This document shows, in pieces, positions 1 through 5,755 of a DNA stretch of 8,773 bases. Position numbers and translations under genes: made by a program. The stretch is from DATJXG01 sp035500455 (GTDB lineage Bacteria; Acidobacteriota; Terriglobia; Terriglobales; Acidobacteriaceae). Below the pieces are notes generated by a model. It was not told where the DNA came from and ran no database searches. It saw nothing but the letters and a program-made list of their open reading frames with translations. The stretch covers positions 1 through 8,773 of the forward strand of contig DATJXG010000145.1 of NCBI GenBank assembly GCA_035500455.1. The letters are read 5' to 3'. Every line of letters begins with the position of its first letter. Position 1 is the stretch's first letter.

Positions 1-1062
1 TTCCTGGGCGTTGGCATCCACGGCGGTAGCGACGTAGTAGTAGATGGTCCCGGGCTCGACCGAATGGTCCACGTAACTGGTGCCGTTCTGGGGCGATGCC
101 GTCAGCTTTGCGTAAGGGCCTCCTGAAGTTGTTCCCCGGTAAAGATTGTACCGCGCCGCCGGGGACGAGCTGGCAATCCAGGAGAGGCTCACACTATGCT
201 GCGCGGCCCCGGAGGCTTCTCCGGTTCCGGCGAAAGTCTGAGTGCCGGGAGAATTTGCCGCGTCGCTCGCAAACGAGATGCTTCCTGAAACTTGTCCCGC
301 CGCGTCGGGCGTGAAGACGACGCTGTAGGTCACACTTTTGCCTGCCGAAACAGTCAGCGGGAACGAGAGCCCGTTGACGGCAAATCCTGAACCGCTCCAC
401 TGCGCTGCCGAGAGGGTGATGTCCGAGGTCCCTGCGGTCAGGGTTCCACCCTGCGTCGCGCTGTTCCCCACGGTCACACTGCCGAAATTCAGCCTTGCCG
501 GAGATACGGTCAATTTCGCGTTCAGCATCCCTGTTCCGGTGAGCCCAGCGGACAACGGGCTGGAGAGCCCGGGCGCCGCGACAGAGAGGCTGCCTTGCTG
601 CGCGCCGGCGACGGTTGGGGTGAAAGCCACGGTGAGACTCACGCTGCTGCCGGGAGGAATCGTGACCGGAAGCGAACCGGCTTTTACGCTGAATCCGGGA
701 CCGGTGATGTCGGCCTGCGAGACGGTGATCGCGGCCGCGCCCGGGGCGGAAGCGTTGGTCAGAGTGATGCTGTGCGTCTTGCTGCTGCCGAGCGCGACGC
801 TGCCGAAGTCCACTTTGGAGACGTTGAGGGTTAATACGGTGTTGTTCGCGCTGGTAGTGGAAACATGATTCTGCGTAATGCCGCTGCAGCCGGAAGTGAT
901 AAGACACGCGACAATTGCAAAGGCCGCTGTGAGCTGTTGAATTCTTCCTCCGCATTTCGCGCCTGACGGGTGTATTGGGCGGCATTCCCGCGGGCGCGCG
1001 CGCCGGCCCTGGGCTGCGGAGATAGTTTCGGTGAAGCGGGTGGCTGCCTGAAGGCGCGGCAC
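1..1062 (-). CDS. Predicted lipoprotein with two choice-of-anchor D (ASH-type) repeats and a C-terminal Fn3 module, 3' end cut by window edge
   Basis: This frame is open without a stop from base 1 to the start, giving 354 visible codons; the C-terminus lies off the left edge. Numbering from GTG 1062, a hydrophobic stretch (about 44-57) ends in the lipobox-like I-T-S-G-C at Cys59. Two Ig-like repeats follow, about 79-179 and 184-282, each with the family signature (V/N)-(D/F)-F-G-S-V near the start, a P-G-x-S/A-G-K-S turn, a V-x-F-T-P strand and a closing G-T-G. An Fn3-like module begins near 289 (HSVSLSW, then YRG, SGGPY, YYYVATAVD) and closely resembles the end of the neighbouring lipoprotein. 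Role is inferred: an envelope-anchored structural or adhesion protein. The start is doubtful. GTG 1062 has GGAG 8 nt upstream but leaves about 43 residues before the hydrophobic segment. An ATG at 955 would give an ideal basic N-terminus, but in another frame. Confidence 0.82.
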   Translation of the reverse strand, partial: MPRLQAATRFTETISAAQGRRARPRECRPIHPSGAKCGGRIQQLTAAFAIVACLITSGCSGITQNHVSTTSANNTVLTLNVSKVDFGSVALGSSKTHSITLTNASAPGAAAITVSQADITGPGFSVKAGSLPVTIPPGSSVSLTVAFTPTVAGAQQGSLSVAAPGLSSPLSAGLTGTGMLNAKLTVSPARLNFGSVTVGNSATQGGTLTAGTSDITLSAAQWSGSGFAVNGLSFPLTVSAGKSVTYSVVFTPDAAGQVSGSISFASDAANSPGTQTFAGTGEASGAAQHSVSLSWIASSSPAARYNLYRGTTSGGPYAKLTASPQNGTSYVDHSVEPGTIYYYVATAVDANAQE

Positions 1063-1064
1063 TG

Positions 1065-3032
1065 TCACGGCTCCGGAATCACAGCTTGCACTTCGTTGGA
1101 GTAAGCGCTTTCGCCTCCGCTCTGGTCCACGGCGGTGGTCACGTAGAAATAGGTCTGTCCCGCCAGAACCGAGGTGTCTGCGTAGGCCGTGACGGCGCTG
1201 GGCGAGGAGTTGAGCTTTGAGTACGGCCCGCCGGTGGCTTCGCCGCGATATACGAAATATCCCGTGGCTGACGTGCTCGGCGACCATGCCAGCCCAACGC
1301 TGTGCGGCGGGGGCACGGCTACTCCGCTTCCAGAGAAGTTTGCCGTCACTGCGGTCGCCTGCGCGTTGCTGCCGAATGAGGCGCTGGCGGAGGCGGGTCC
1401 GTTCGATTGCGGCGCGAACTGTACGGACACGGCGATGCTCTGCCCGGCCGCGAGTGTGAGCGGAAGAGAAAAACCGCTCAACGTGAAGTCCGGGGTGCTT
1501 ACAGTGGCCGCGGAGATGGTCACGCCGGCACCCGCGGCGCTTAGATTCACTGTCTGGGTCTGACTGCTTCCCACGGTTACGTTGCCAAAACTCAAACTTG
1601 CGGGAGAAACGGTTAGTTGGCCGGGCGCGGTGCCTGTTCCGGACAGGGCAATGCTCGGCGCGGGCGTGGTGGCGTTGGATACCAGGGCGATGCTGCCGCT
1701 GGCTGCTCCCGCGGCTGAGGGCGCGAAGAGAACGCTGAAGGTAAGGCTTTTCCCGGCGTCCAGGACAAGCGGAAGGTCGAGCCCGCTGAGACTGAATGCA
1801 CTGCCCGCGAGGTTAGCCTGTGACACGGTGACGCTGGTCGTCCCCGGATTCGTGAGCGTCTCGCTCTGGCTCTTGCTGCCGCCTGCCTGCACGCTGCCGA
1901 AGCTGAGGCTGGCCGAGGATGCCTTGACCGCGCCCGGATTCGGCGGCGCCGTCGCCGCACCGGCAAGGGAAATTGTGACGGCGGGATTGGCAGCATTGCT
2001 GGCAAGGGTCAGAGTTGCGGCTGCATTCCCAGTCGCGGTGGGCGAGAACACCACGCTAAGCGGGGCGCTTTGTCCCGGTTGCAGGGTGATGGGCGCAGAC
2101 ATTCCGCTGACGGCGAAACCCGCGCCGGCGACCGCAGCCTGGCTCACCTGCAGAGGCGCGGTGCCGGAATTGCTGAGCGTGAGCGATTGAGTTGTGGAAC
2201 TCCCCACCTGCGTACTGGAAAAGGAAACACTCTGCGGCGCGACCGCGAGTTGTCCAACTCCGCCAGTTCCGGAAAGCGCCAGACTGGCGGTTCTGCCGAC
2301 CGAAGGGATGGTCGTCGATGCGGTACTTGAGAGCGAGGCGCTGGCGCCGGCTGAGATCACCGCGCTTACCATCCCCGCAGCCGTTGGAATGAATGCAACA
2401 GAAAAGCTGGCGCTTTGCCCGGGCGCAAGCGTCACGGGGACGGCGATGCCGCTTAACTGAAATGCGGCGTTGTTTACTCGCAGTTGGGAAATAGTAAGAG
2501 CAGACGATCCTGAATTCGAAATCGTCGCCGATTTAGTCGCATTCGTGCCCAGCGCAACGCTGCCAAAAGTCAGACTGGAAGGCGTGACGGCAAGCTGGCC
2601 GGGCATTACGGCGATTCCCGCCAAGGCCAGGGTGATGGTGCGATGCGAGCCGCTGCGGCTGATCACCAGGCTTCCCGACGGTTTGCCGGCGGCCGAAGGT
2701 GCAAAGCGCAGCACGAATGTCAGATTCTTTTGTGCCGCCAAGATCGTGGGCAACTGCGGCGAAAGCAGGGAGAAGCCGGCCCCGCTCACTGTGGCCTGCT
2801 GGAGGGTGATGTTGTGGTGGGAAGTATTGCTGATGGTGGCATTCAGCGTCTGGCTTGCCCCCACTACCACCGTGCCGAAGTCCACCGCGGCGGCGCTGGC
2901 GGTGAGGGCATTGGCTGCCGCGGGATCAGGGGCCGGTTCAGGCGCTCCCTGCACCGCCGTACAACCGATCAAGAGGGTCAAACCAAACAACAGGGCGAAA
3001 AGATGTGTCCAGGGCGCGTGCCGAGCCTTCAC
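1065..3032 (-). CDS. Predicted lipoprotein with five choice-of-anchor D (ASH-type) repeats and a C-terminal Fn3 domain
   Basis: The 655-residue product begins with a lipoprotein signal: basic n-region (K2, R4), hydrophobic core (11-22) and lipobox L-I-G-C with Cys24. A short Pro/Ala-rich linker follows. Then come five immunoglobulin-like repeats of about 100 residues: roughly 48-142, 147-257, 262-362, 370-468 and 472-572. Most carry a S-L-x-F-G-x-V opening, an S-N-S-G or similar turn, an L-x-x-G-Q/K-S turn, an F-x-P strand and a closing L-S/A-G. Repeat 2 contains a Ser/Ala/Thr-rich insertion (about 224-248). An Fn3-like module (about 577-650) ends the protein. These folds are known from bacterial surface proteins and are structural or binding modules; no catalytic motif is visible. 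The GTG start at 3032 has TGAGG at 3040-3044, 7 nt away. Its stop overlaps a GTG of the next gene. The target or partner is unknown. Confidence 0.9.
   Translation of the reverse strand: MKARHAPWTHLFALLFGLTLLIGCTAVQGAPEPAPDPAAANALTASAAAVDFGTVVVGASQTLNATISNTSHHNITLQQATVSGAGFSLLSPQLPTILAAQKNLTFVLRFAPSAAGKPSGSLVISRSGSHRTITLALAGIAVMPGQLAVTPSSLTFGSVALGTNATKSATISNSGSSALTISQLRVNNAAFQLSGIAVPVTLAPGQSASFSVAFIPTAAGMVSAVISAGASASLSSTASTTIPSVGRTASLALSGTGGVGQLAVAPQSVSFSSTQVGSSTTQSLTLSNSGTAPLQVSQAAVAGAGFAVSGMSAPITLQPGQSAPLSVVFSPTATGNAAATLTLASNAANPAVTISLAGAATAPPNPGAVKASSASLSFGSVQAGGSKSQSETLTNPGTTSVTVSQANLAGSAFSLSGLDLPLVLDAGKSLTFSVLFAPSAAGAASGSIALVSNATTPAPSIALSGTGTAPGQLTVSPASLSFGNVTVGSSQTQTVNLSAAGAGVTISAATVSTPDFTLSGFSLPLTLAAGQSIAVSVQFAPQSNGPASASASFGSNAQATAVTANFSGSGVAVPPPHSVGLAWSPSTSATGYFVYRGEATGGPYSKLNSSPSAVTAYADTSVLAGQTYFYVTTAVDQSGGESAYSNEVQAVIPEP
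1071..1074 (-). promoter_or_regulatory. Ribosome-binding site (GGAG) inside the end of the upstream lipoprotein gene
   Basis: GGAG lies 8 nt before GTG 1062 and only 2 nt before GTG 1068, which overlaps the upstream TGA stop as GTGA. The spacing favours 1062 as the start and suggests translational coupling of the two lipoproteins. This is inference; the alternative starts near 942-955 would make it irrelevant. Confidence 0.4.
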
Positions 3033-3052
3033 GGGGGAACCTCAGCGTCAGG

Positions 3053-3074
3053 CCGCATGATGCGGCGAATTCGC
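3053..3074. repeat. Two abutting palindromes upstream of the five-repeat lipoprotein gene
   Basis: CCGCAT-G-ATGCGG (3053-3065) is a perfect 6-bp dyad about a single base, and it shares its last base with the 10-bp perfect palindrome GCGAATTCGC (3065-3074). The pair sits 9 bases upstream of the Shine-Dalgarno of the minus-strand gene starting at 3032. It could be an operator or a 5'-UTR stem-loop; GC-rich DNA produces such dyads by chance, so function is unproven. Confidence 0.35.
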
Positions 3075-3276
3075 TGCGCATGCACGCGTCAGTTCCAGGG
3101 AGGGCGAGGGGCGCAGCAGGATCAGTGTGCGCCGCGCCGGGCATCGAGAATAGATTTCCGACGACCAATCAAGCAGCGGCAATCGGACAACGGGCAGACA
3201 TGATTACTACGCCCCTACGTACAACGTCCTCAGGCTTGGAGCGCGAGCGCTGGGTAAAGCCTCGGGAGGCCGCCAT

Positions 3277-3330
3277 ATGTGCAAATGTTTTCACCGCTGG
3301 TCAATTTGCCGCTTGAGGCTTGACTCGTAA
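3277..3330 (+). CDS. Possible 17-codon Cys-rich leader ORF
   Basis: ATG 3277 is preceded by GGGAGG (3264-3269) with an ideal 7-nt spacer. The ORF encodes 17 residues beginning M-C-K-C-F-H-R-W and ends at TAA 3328-3330. Three of 17 residues are Cys (2, 4, 11) and four are Arg or Lys. It lies about 115 bases before the TonB-C gene, in the same orientation, and its end overlaps an 8-bp inverted repeat, an arrangement reminiscent of leader peptides. Against it: the candidate promoter I can see lies inside this ORF rather than ahead of it, and such short ORFs arise by chance. No family is recognised. Confidence 0.2.
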   Translation: MCKCFHRWSICRLRLDS

Positions 3331-3336
3331 GCGGCA
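3307..3336. repeat. 8-bp perfect inverted repeat with 14-nt spacer
   Basis: TGCCGCTT (3307-3314) is exactly reverse-complemented by AAGCGGCA (3329-3336). The repeat overlaps the -35 and spacer of the candidate promoter at 3313-3342. It could be an operator for regulation of the TonB-C gene, or a stem-loop in a longer transcript. No T-tract follows, so it does not look like a terminator. Confidence 0.4.
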
Positions 3337-3342
3337 CATTAT
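3313..3342 (+). promoter_or_regulatory. Candidate sigma70-type promoter for the TonB-C gene
   Basis: TTGAGG (3313-3318) and CATTAT (3337-3342) are separated by 18 bases; each hexamer matches consensus at four of six positions. Initiation would be near 3349, leaving about a 95-base leader before ATG 3445. The match is modest and found by eye. Confidence 0.28.
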
Positions 3343-3444
3343 CAATGACATCCGCTCATGCTTGCTGGAACCAGGATTGCCCTTCCATAGGTCCAAGACC
3401 ACTGGCACCGAACACGGACAGCCAGATTCGGGAGCGCTGCAAGC

Positions 3445-3891
3445 ATGCGATTTCGCCTTTTCATTCTCCTGCTGCTGACTGCGATGGTTCTGCCCGCATG
3501 GGCCAAAGTGAGCTATGTGCCTCGAGCGCTACGGGGAAAGCTATCCTTGAGCGCCCGCGAGCAGGAGTTGTGGGCTTCGGCTACGCACAATGCCGAATTT
3601 GGCACCGTGTTGCACTCCACCGCCCCGGCAAACTGCGAGGAGACCGAGCCGCCCGAGGCGCTCGCCACCCCGAACCCGGTGCTGGAAGGTTTTCCGCCGA
3701 ATTCAACCATCACCGTGACCTTTATCGTGGGAACGGATGGCCTGGTGCACAGCCCGCTGATTCTGCAGGGAGCCGGCGCTTCCGAAGAACGCGCCGTGCT
3801 GCAGACGATCGGCACCTGGCGGTATCGTCCGGCGACGTGTAACGGAGTCCCTACTGAGTCGGAGGGGAAAGTTCTTTTTTCCAGCCGCTAG
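3445..3891 (+). CDS. Secreted TonB C-terminal-domain protein
   Basis: The 148-residue product starts with a Sec signal peptide: R2/R4, hydrophobic core 5-17, and an A-W-A cleavage site giving a mature protein from about Lys21. Residues about 85-148 match the TonB C-terminal fold: I-T-V-T-F-I-V-G-T-D-G-L-V, then a helix with E-R-A-V-L-Q-T-I, then the hallmark W-R-Y-R-P-A and C-N-G-V-P. Classical TonB has an N-terminal membrane anchor and a long Pro-rich periplasmic linker; both are missing, so this is unlikely to be an energy transducer on its own. Cys64 and Cys132 could form a disulfide in the periplasm. ATG 3445 has GGGAG 10 nt upstream. No TonB-dependent receptor, exbB or exbD is in the window, so its partner is unknown. 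Such single-domain secreted proteins are frequent in acidobacteria (general knowledge). Confidence 0.82.
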   Translation: MRFRLFILLLLTAMVLPAWAKVSYVPRALRGKLSLSAREQELWASATHNAEFGTVLHSTAPANCEETEPPEALATPNPVLEGFPPNSTITVTFIVGTDGLVHSPLILQGAGASEERAVLQTIGTWRYRPATCNGVPTESEGKVLFSSR

Positions 3892-3942
3892 CGTGGTGAT
3901 GGCGAGAATCGCGCGTTGCCATATCTCCCCCGTGTTCCGGCG

Positions 3943-3965
3943 ATTCGACGAAAGTGATGTCGAAT
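3943..3965. repeat. 7-bp inverted repeat upstream of the zinc-ribbon gene
   Basis: ATTCGAC (3943-3949) and GTCGAAT (3959-3965) form a perfect dyad with a 9-base spacer, 55 bases before the GTG start at 4021, in the 129-base gap after the TonB-C gene. The geometry suits a dimeric repressor site. No clear -35/-10 pair is visible around it, so the role is open. Confidence 0.3.
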
Positions 3966-4020
3966 AATTCAAACCAGCCGGGCGTGATCGATTAAAATCA
4001 ATTCTGCCGGACGGGGCGTC

Positions 4021-4962
4021 GTGGATCCAGAGAAGAAAACTGCAGCTCATAATTCGCGCGAAGACGCGGCGGCCGGCCAACAGGCTCCTGACGCGATGGA
4101 TGAGTTTTTCAACCGGCTGCAGTCGGACATGCGCCGGCCCGACCTCACTCAGGATGCCATCACCGAGGCTTTCCACGCGATTCAGCGGATCGCGCTCGAG
4201 AGCGACACCGAGAATGCCGTGAGCAGCACACCCATGCAACTTCCGCAGGCCGATTCCGCCTCCTGCCCGAACTGCGGCTTTGCCAGCCAGGCGGGGAGCC
4301 GCTTCTGCGGAAGCTGTGGGGCGGCTCTGGATGGATCACAACCCGCAACGAATCAGGCGGCAGCGCCCGGGCAGCACTTCTACCACCACCATTACCATCA
4401 TCATTATTTTTCCGGTGGCGCCGGGAGTGGGTCGGCAGCGGGCGCATCGTCTGCGGCCCCTGGCGCCCCCCGTCCCGCCTTTCAGCCGCGGGCGGCAGGC
4501 GCGGCGAATGCCCCTTTGAGCCGGGCAGAAACCGCGGTCCGCAAAATATCGCGCGATTGGGCGCAGGCCTGCAACACCAAGCAACTAGACGATCTGGTCG
4601 AGCTTTACGCGGCAGATGCCGTGGTGCTGCGTCCCAATCTGCCTCCGGTGCGCGGCACGGCGGCACTCCGCGAGTTGTTCTTTGCCATTCTTGACGCCGG
4701 CCTGGGCGAGGTTGAATTCGAGCCGCTGCGGGTGGACATGTTCGGCGAAGTGGCCTGCGAAGCCGGGCGCTGCAAAATGCTGGTGCCGGTGGCGATGGGA
4801 AAGCGCCGCGAGGAGCGGGGCAAGTACTTGATGGTCTATAACCGCCAGAACGGCGAATGGAAGATCACCGCGGACAGCTGGTCGAGCGATCTCAGCCTTC
4901 CGGCCACGGCGCCGGCCGCAGCCAATCGGGCTCCCTCCGCCGCGGGCCCGGTGCGCAAGTAG
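4021..4962 (+). CDS. Zinc-ribbon protein with His/Tyr cluster and SnoaL/NTF2-like (DUF4440-type) domain
   Basis: The 313-residue product has no signal peptide or membrane segment, so it is probably cytoplasmic. Order: a helical, acidic N-terminus (about 1-70); a zinc ribbon C-P-N-C-x10-C-G-S-C (Cys82, 85, 96, 99); a remarkable Y-H-H-H-Y-H-H-H-Y cluster (121-129); a Gly/Ala/Pro-rich linker (131-165); and a SnoaL/NTF2-like cone domain (about 168-290). The last shows W-A-Q-A-C-N-T-K-Q-L-D-D-L-V-E-L-Y-A-A-D-A-V, then V-R-G-T-A-A-L-R-E, and a late N-G-E-W-K-I-T-A-D-S-W strand typical of this fold. Members act as small-molecule isomerases, hydrolases or binding domains; no substrate can be assigned. 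GTG 4021 is the only usual start after an in-frame stop at 3985 and has only a weak G-rich element; ATG 4096 is an alternative that keeps all domains. The gene converges on the HAD gene with one base between stops. Confidence 0.8.
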   Translation: MDPEKKTAAHNSREDAAAGQQAPDAMDEFFNRLQSDMRRPDLTQDAITEAFHAIQRIALESDTENAVSSTPMQLPQADSASCPNCGFASQAGSRFCGSCGAALDGSQPATNQAAAPGQHFYHHHYHHHYFSGGAGSGSAAGASSAAPGAPRPAFQPRAAGAANAPLSRAETAVRKISRDWAQACNTKQLDDLVELYAADAVVLRPNLPPVRGTAALRELFFAILDAGLGEVEFEPLRVDMFGEVACEAGRCKMLVPVAMGKRREERGKYLMVYNRQNGEWKITADSWSSDLSLPATAPAAANRAPSAAGPVRK

Positions 4963-4963
4963 T

Positions 4964-5569
4964 TCACAACTCAAATCCCAGTTTTTCAAGATCGCCGCGC
5001 AATTGCGCGGCGCTTTCCAGGCGTATCGTGTGCATGCCCAGCCGGGTGGCCGATTCCAGGTTGAGCGGACGATCGTCGATGAAGCAGCACTCCTCGGGCT
5101 GCTTTTGCGTGATCTCGAGCGCGAGTTGATAGATGCCTACTTCCGGCTTGCGCAGCCCCACGAAGCAGGAACTCACGAACAGGCCGAAAATGTCGCGCAG
5201 GCCGAAGGTCTGGATGCGGTACTGATTCAGCTCGCGCGATTCGTTGTTGATGGTGCTCATGCGGCAGGATTTCGCCAGCTCCCGGGCCAGCGCTAGCACG
5301 TCGTTGTTCGGCTGGGAGAGCGAGAACATGAAATCGCGAAAGGCGTCGCGGGTGAAGGATCGCGGGCGGTAGAAGATGGTCCGGTCGAGGTATTCATCGA
5401 GGCTGATTTTTCCCCGCTCGAAAGAGGAGACCAGCATTTCATGCCGGTCCTGGAATTCGGCTTCGTCCAGGCCGAATTGCTGCAGCGCGCGGCGGCGCTG
5501 GGCGCCATCCCATGCGTTGGTTAAAAGCACTCCGCCGACATCCCAGAAAAGCGCGCTGACTTGGGCCAA
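4964..5569 (-). CDS. HAD-superfamily hydrolase (subfamily IA, YihX-like phosphatase)
   Basis: The 201-residue protein carries the four HAD motifs. Motif I is F-W-D-V-G-G-V-L (nucleophile Asp10). Motif II is S-T-I-N-N-E (Ser105/Thr106). Motif III is G-L-R-K-P-E (Lys141). Motif IV is F-I-D-D (Asp165, Asp166). A helical cap lies between motifs I and II. The second aspartate of the usual D-x-D motif is Gly12, as in the YihX/FDxG branch, whose best known member removes phosphate from glucose 1-phosphate; the substrate here is unproven. The start is TTG 5569, because TGGAGG (5577-5582) sits 7 nt upstream and the HAD fold begins at once. The frame stays open to an ATG at 5743, but that extension is Pro/Arg-rich junk-like sequence covering intergenic hairpins. 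The gene is cytosolic and monocistronic, and converges on the zinc-ribbon gene. Confidence 0.9.
   Translation of the reverse strand: MAQVSALFWDVGGVLLTNAWDGAQRRRALQQFGLDEAEFQDRHEMLVSSFERGKISLDEYLDRTIFYRPRSFTRDAFRDFMFSLSQPNNDVLALARELAKSCRMSTINNESRELNQYRIQTFGLRDIFGLFVSSCFVGLRKPEVGIYQLALEITQKQPEECCFIDDRPLNLESATRLGMHTIRLESAAQLRGDLEKLGFEL
4993..5012 (+). terminator. 20-bp perfect palindrome inside the 3' end of the HAD gene, possible terminator for the convergent gene
   Basis: CGCCGCGCAATTGCGCGGCG is an uninterrupted palindrome that folds into an 8-bp GC-rich stem with an AATT loop. It lies 30 bases past the zinc-ribbon stop while coding for residues around A-A-Q-L-R-G-D of the HAD protein. On the plus strand only CTTTCC follows, so as an intrinsic terminator it is weak. 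It may instead limit read-through between the two convergent transcripts. Confidence 0.4.
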
Positions 5570-5576
5570 GGTTCCG

Positions 5577-5582
5577 CCTCCA
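5577..5582 (-). promoter_or_regulatory. Shine-Dalgarno fixing the HAD gene start
   Basis: TGGAGG on the minus strand stands 7 nt before TTG 5569. It decides the start against the longer frame reaching 5743, because the residues upstream of TTG have no HAD similarity. Confidence 0.75.
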
Positions 5583-5605
5583 CAGGAGCGATGCAGGTCT
5601 GGACC

Positions 5606-5611
5606 ATCATA
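5606..5611 (-). promoter_or_regulatory. Candidate -10 element for the HAD gene
   Basis: TATGAT on the minus strand matches the sigma70 -10 consensus at five of six bases and would place the transcript start about 30 bases before TTG 5569. No good -35 hexamer is present 16-18 bases upstream, so this rests on the -10 alone. Confidence 0.28.
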
Positions 5612-5635
5612 GCGGGGGCAATGACTGCTTGTGTA

Positions 5636-5752
5636 GGGACGGGGCCCGCTCCGTCCCGGAGGGCGAAGCTCCGCGTGGAAAGCGGGAGCGGCTGCGGTGC
5701 GGGAAGAACGCGGGTTTGCCGGCGGGACGCCGGCGCTAGCCACGCTGGCGCC
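5636..5752. repeat. Hairpin-rich intergenic cluster of four short palindromes
   Basis: Four inverted repeats lie in 117 bases. (1) GGGACGG 5636-5642 with CCGTCCC 5651-5657. (2) CGGAG 5657-5661 with CTCCG 5669-5673. (3) GCCGGC 5718-5723 with GCCGGC 5729-5734. (4) GGCGCTAGC 5732-5740 with GCTGGCGCC 5744-5752 (9 pairs including one G-U, 3-base loop). The sequence is non-coding and lies between the pilus gene terminator and the HAD promoter region. It resembles the short extragenic palindromic repeats scattered through GC-rich and acidobacterial genomes; whether other copies exist cannot be seen here. Confidence 0.45.
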
Positions 5753-5755
5753 ATG

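Larger units (their letters stand above)
3033..3444. other. Divergent intergenic region between the lipoprotein pair and the TonB-C gene
   Basis: About 410 bases separate two divergently transcribed genes. I see no convincing long gene here. The plus-strand frame opening at 3345 runs on antisense-free but out of frame through the TonB-C gene and matches nothing. Held in this stretch are the ribosome-binding site of the minus-strand lipoprotein, a pair of touching palindromes (3053-3074), a 17-codon ORF with a good Shine-Dalgarno (3277-3330), an 8-bp inverted repeat (3307-3336) and a candidate sigma70 promoter (3313-3342). I found no clear minus-strand promoter for the lipoprotein pair. Confidence 0.6.

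Noticed and set aside
338..868. Plus-strand frame of 176 codons
   Set aside because: It is antisense to the repeat lipoprotein. The same kind of antisense frame recurs over the paralogue (1582-2190, 2470-3060), as expected from repeated codon patterns in GC-rich DNA.
194..985. Long minus-strand frame beginning with ATG 985
   Set aside because: It is Arg/Gln-rich with no repeat pattern, whereas the frame one base over carries the lipobox, ASH-type repeats and Fn3 signature without a stop. Only its M-R-R-K segment near 955 is of interest for the start question.
1582..3060. Two long plus-strand frames across the five-repeat lipoprotein
   Set aside because: They mirror the repeats on the other strand and have no signal peptide, recognisable domain or consistent ribosome-binding site.
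3345..3842. Plus-strand frame of 165 codons overlapping the TonB-C gene
   Set aside because: The overlapping frame starting at 3445 has a signal peptide, a TonB-C fold pattern and a Shine-Dalgarno; this one has none.
5570..5743. N-terminal extension of the HAD gene to ATG 5743
   Set aside because: The extension would translate the hairpin cluster into Pro/Arg-rich sequence. TTG 5569 has a strong Shine-Dalgarno and begins directly at the HAD fold.
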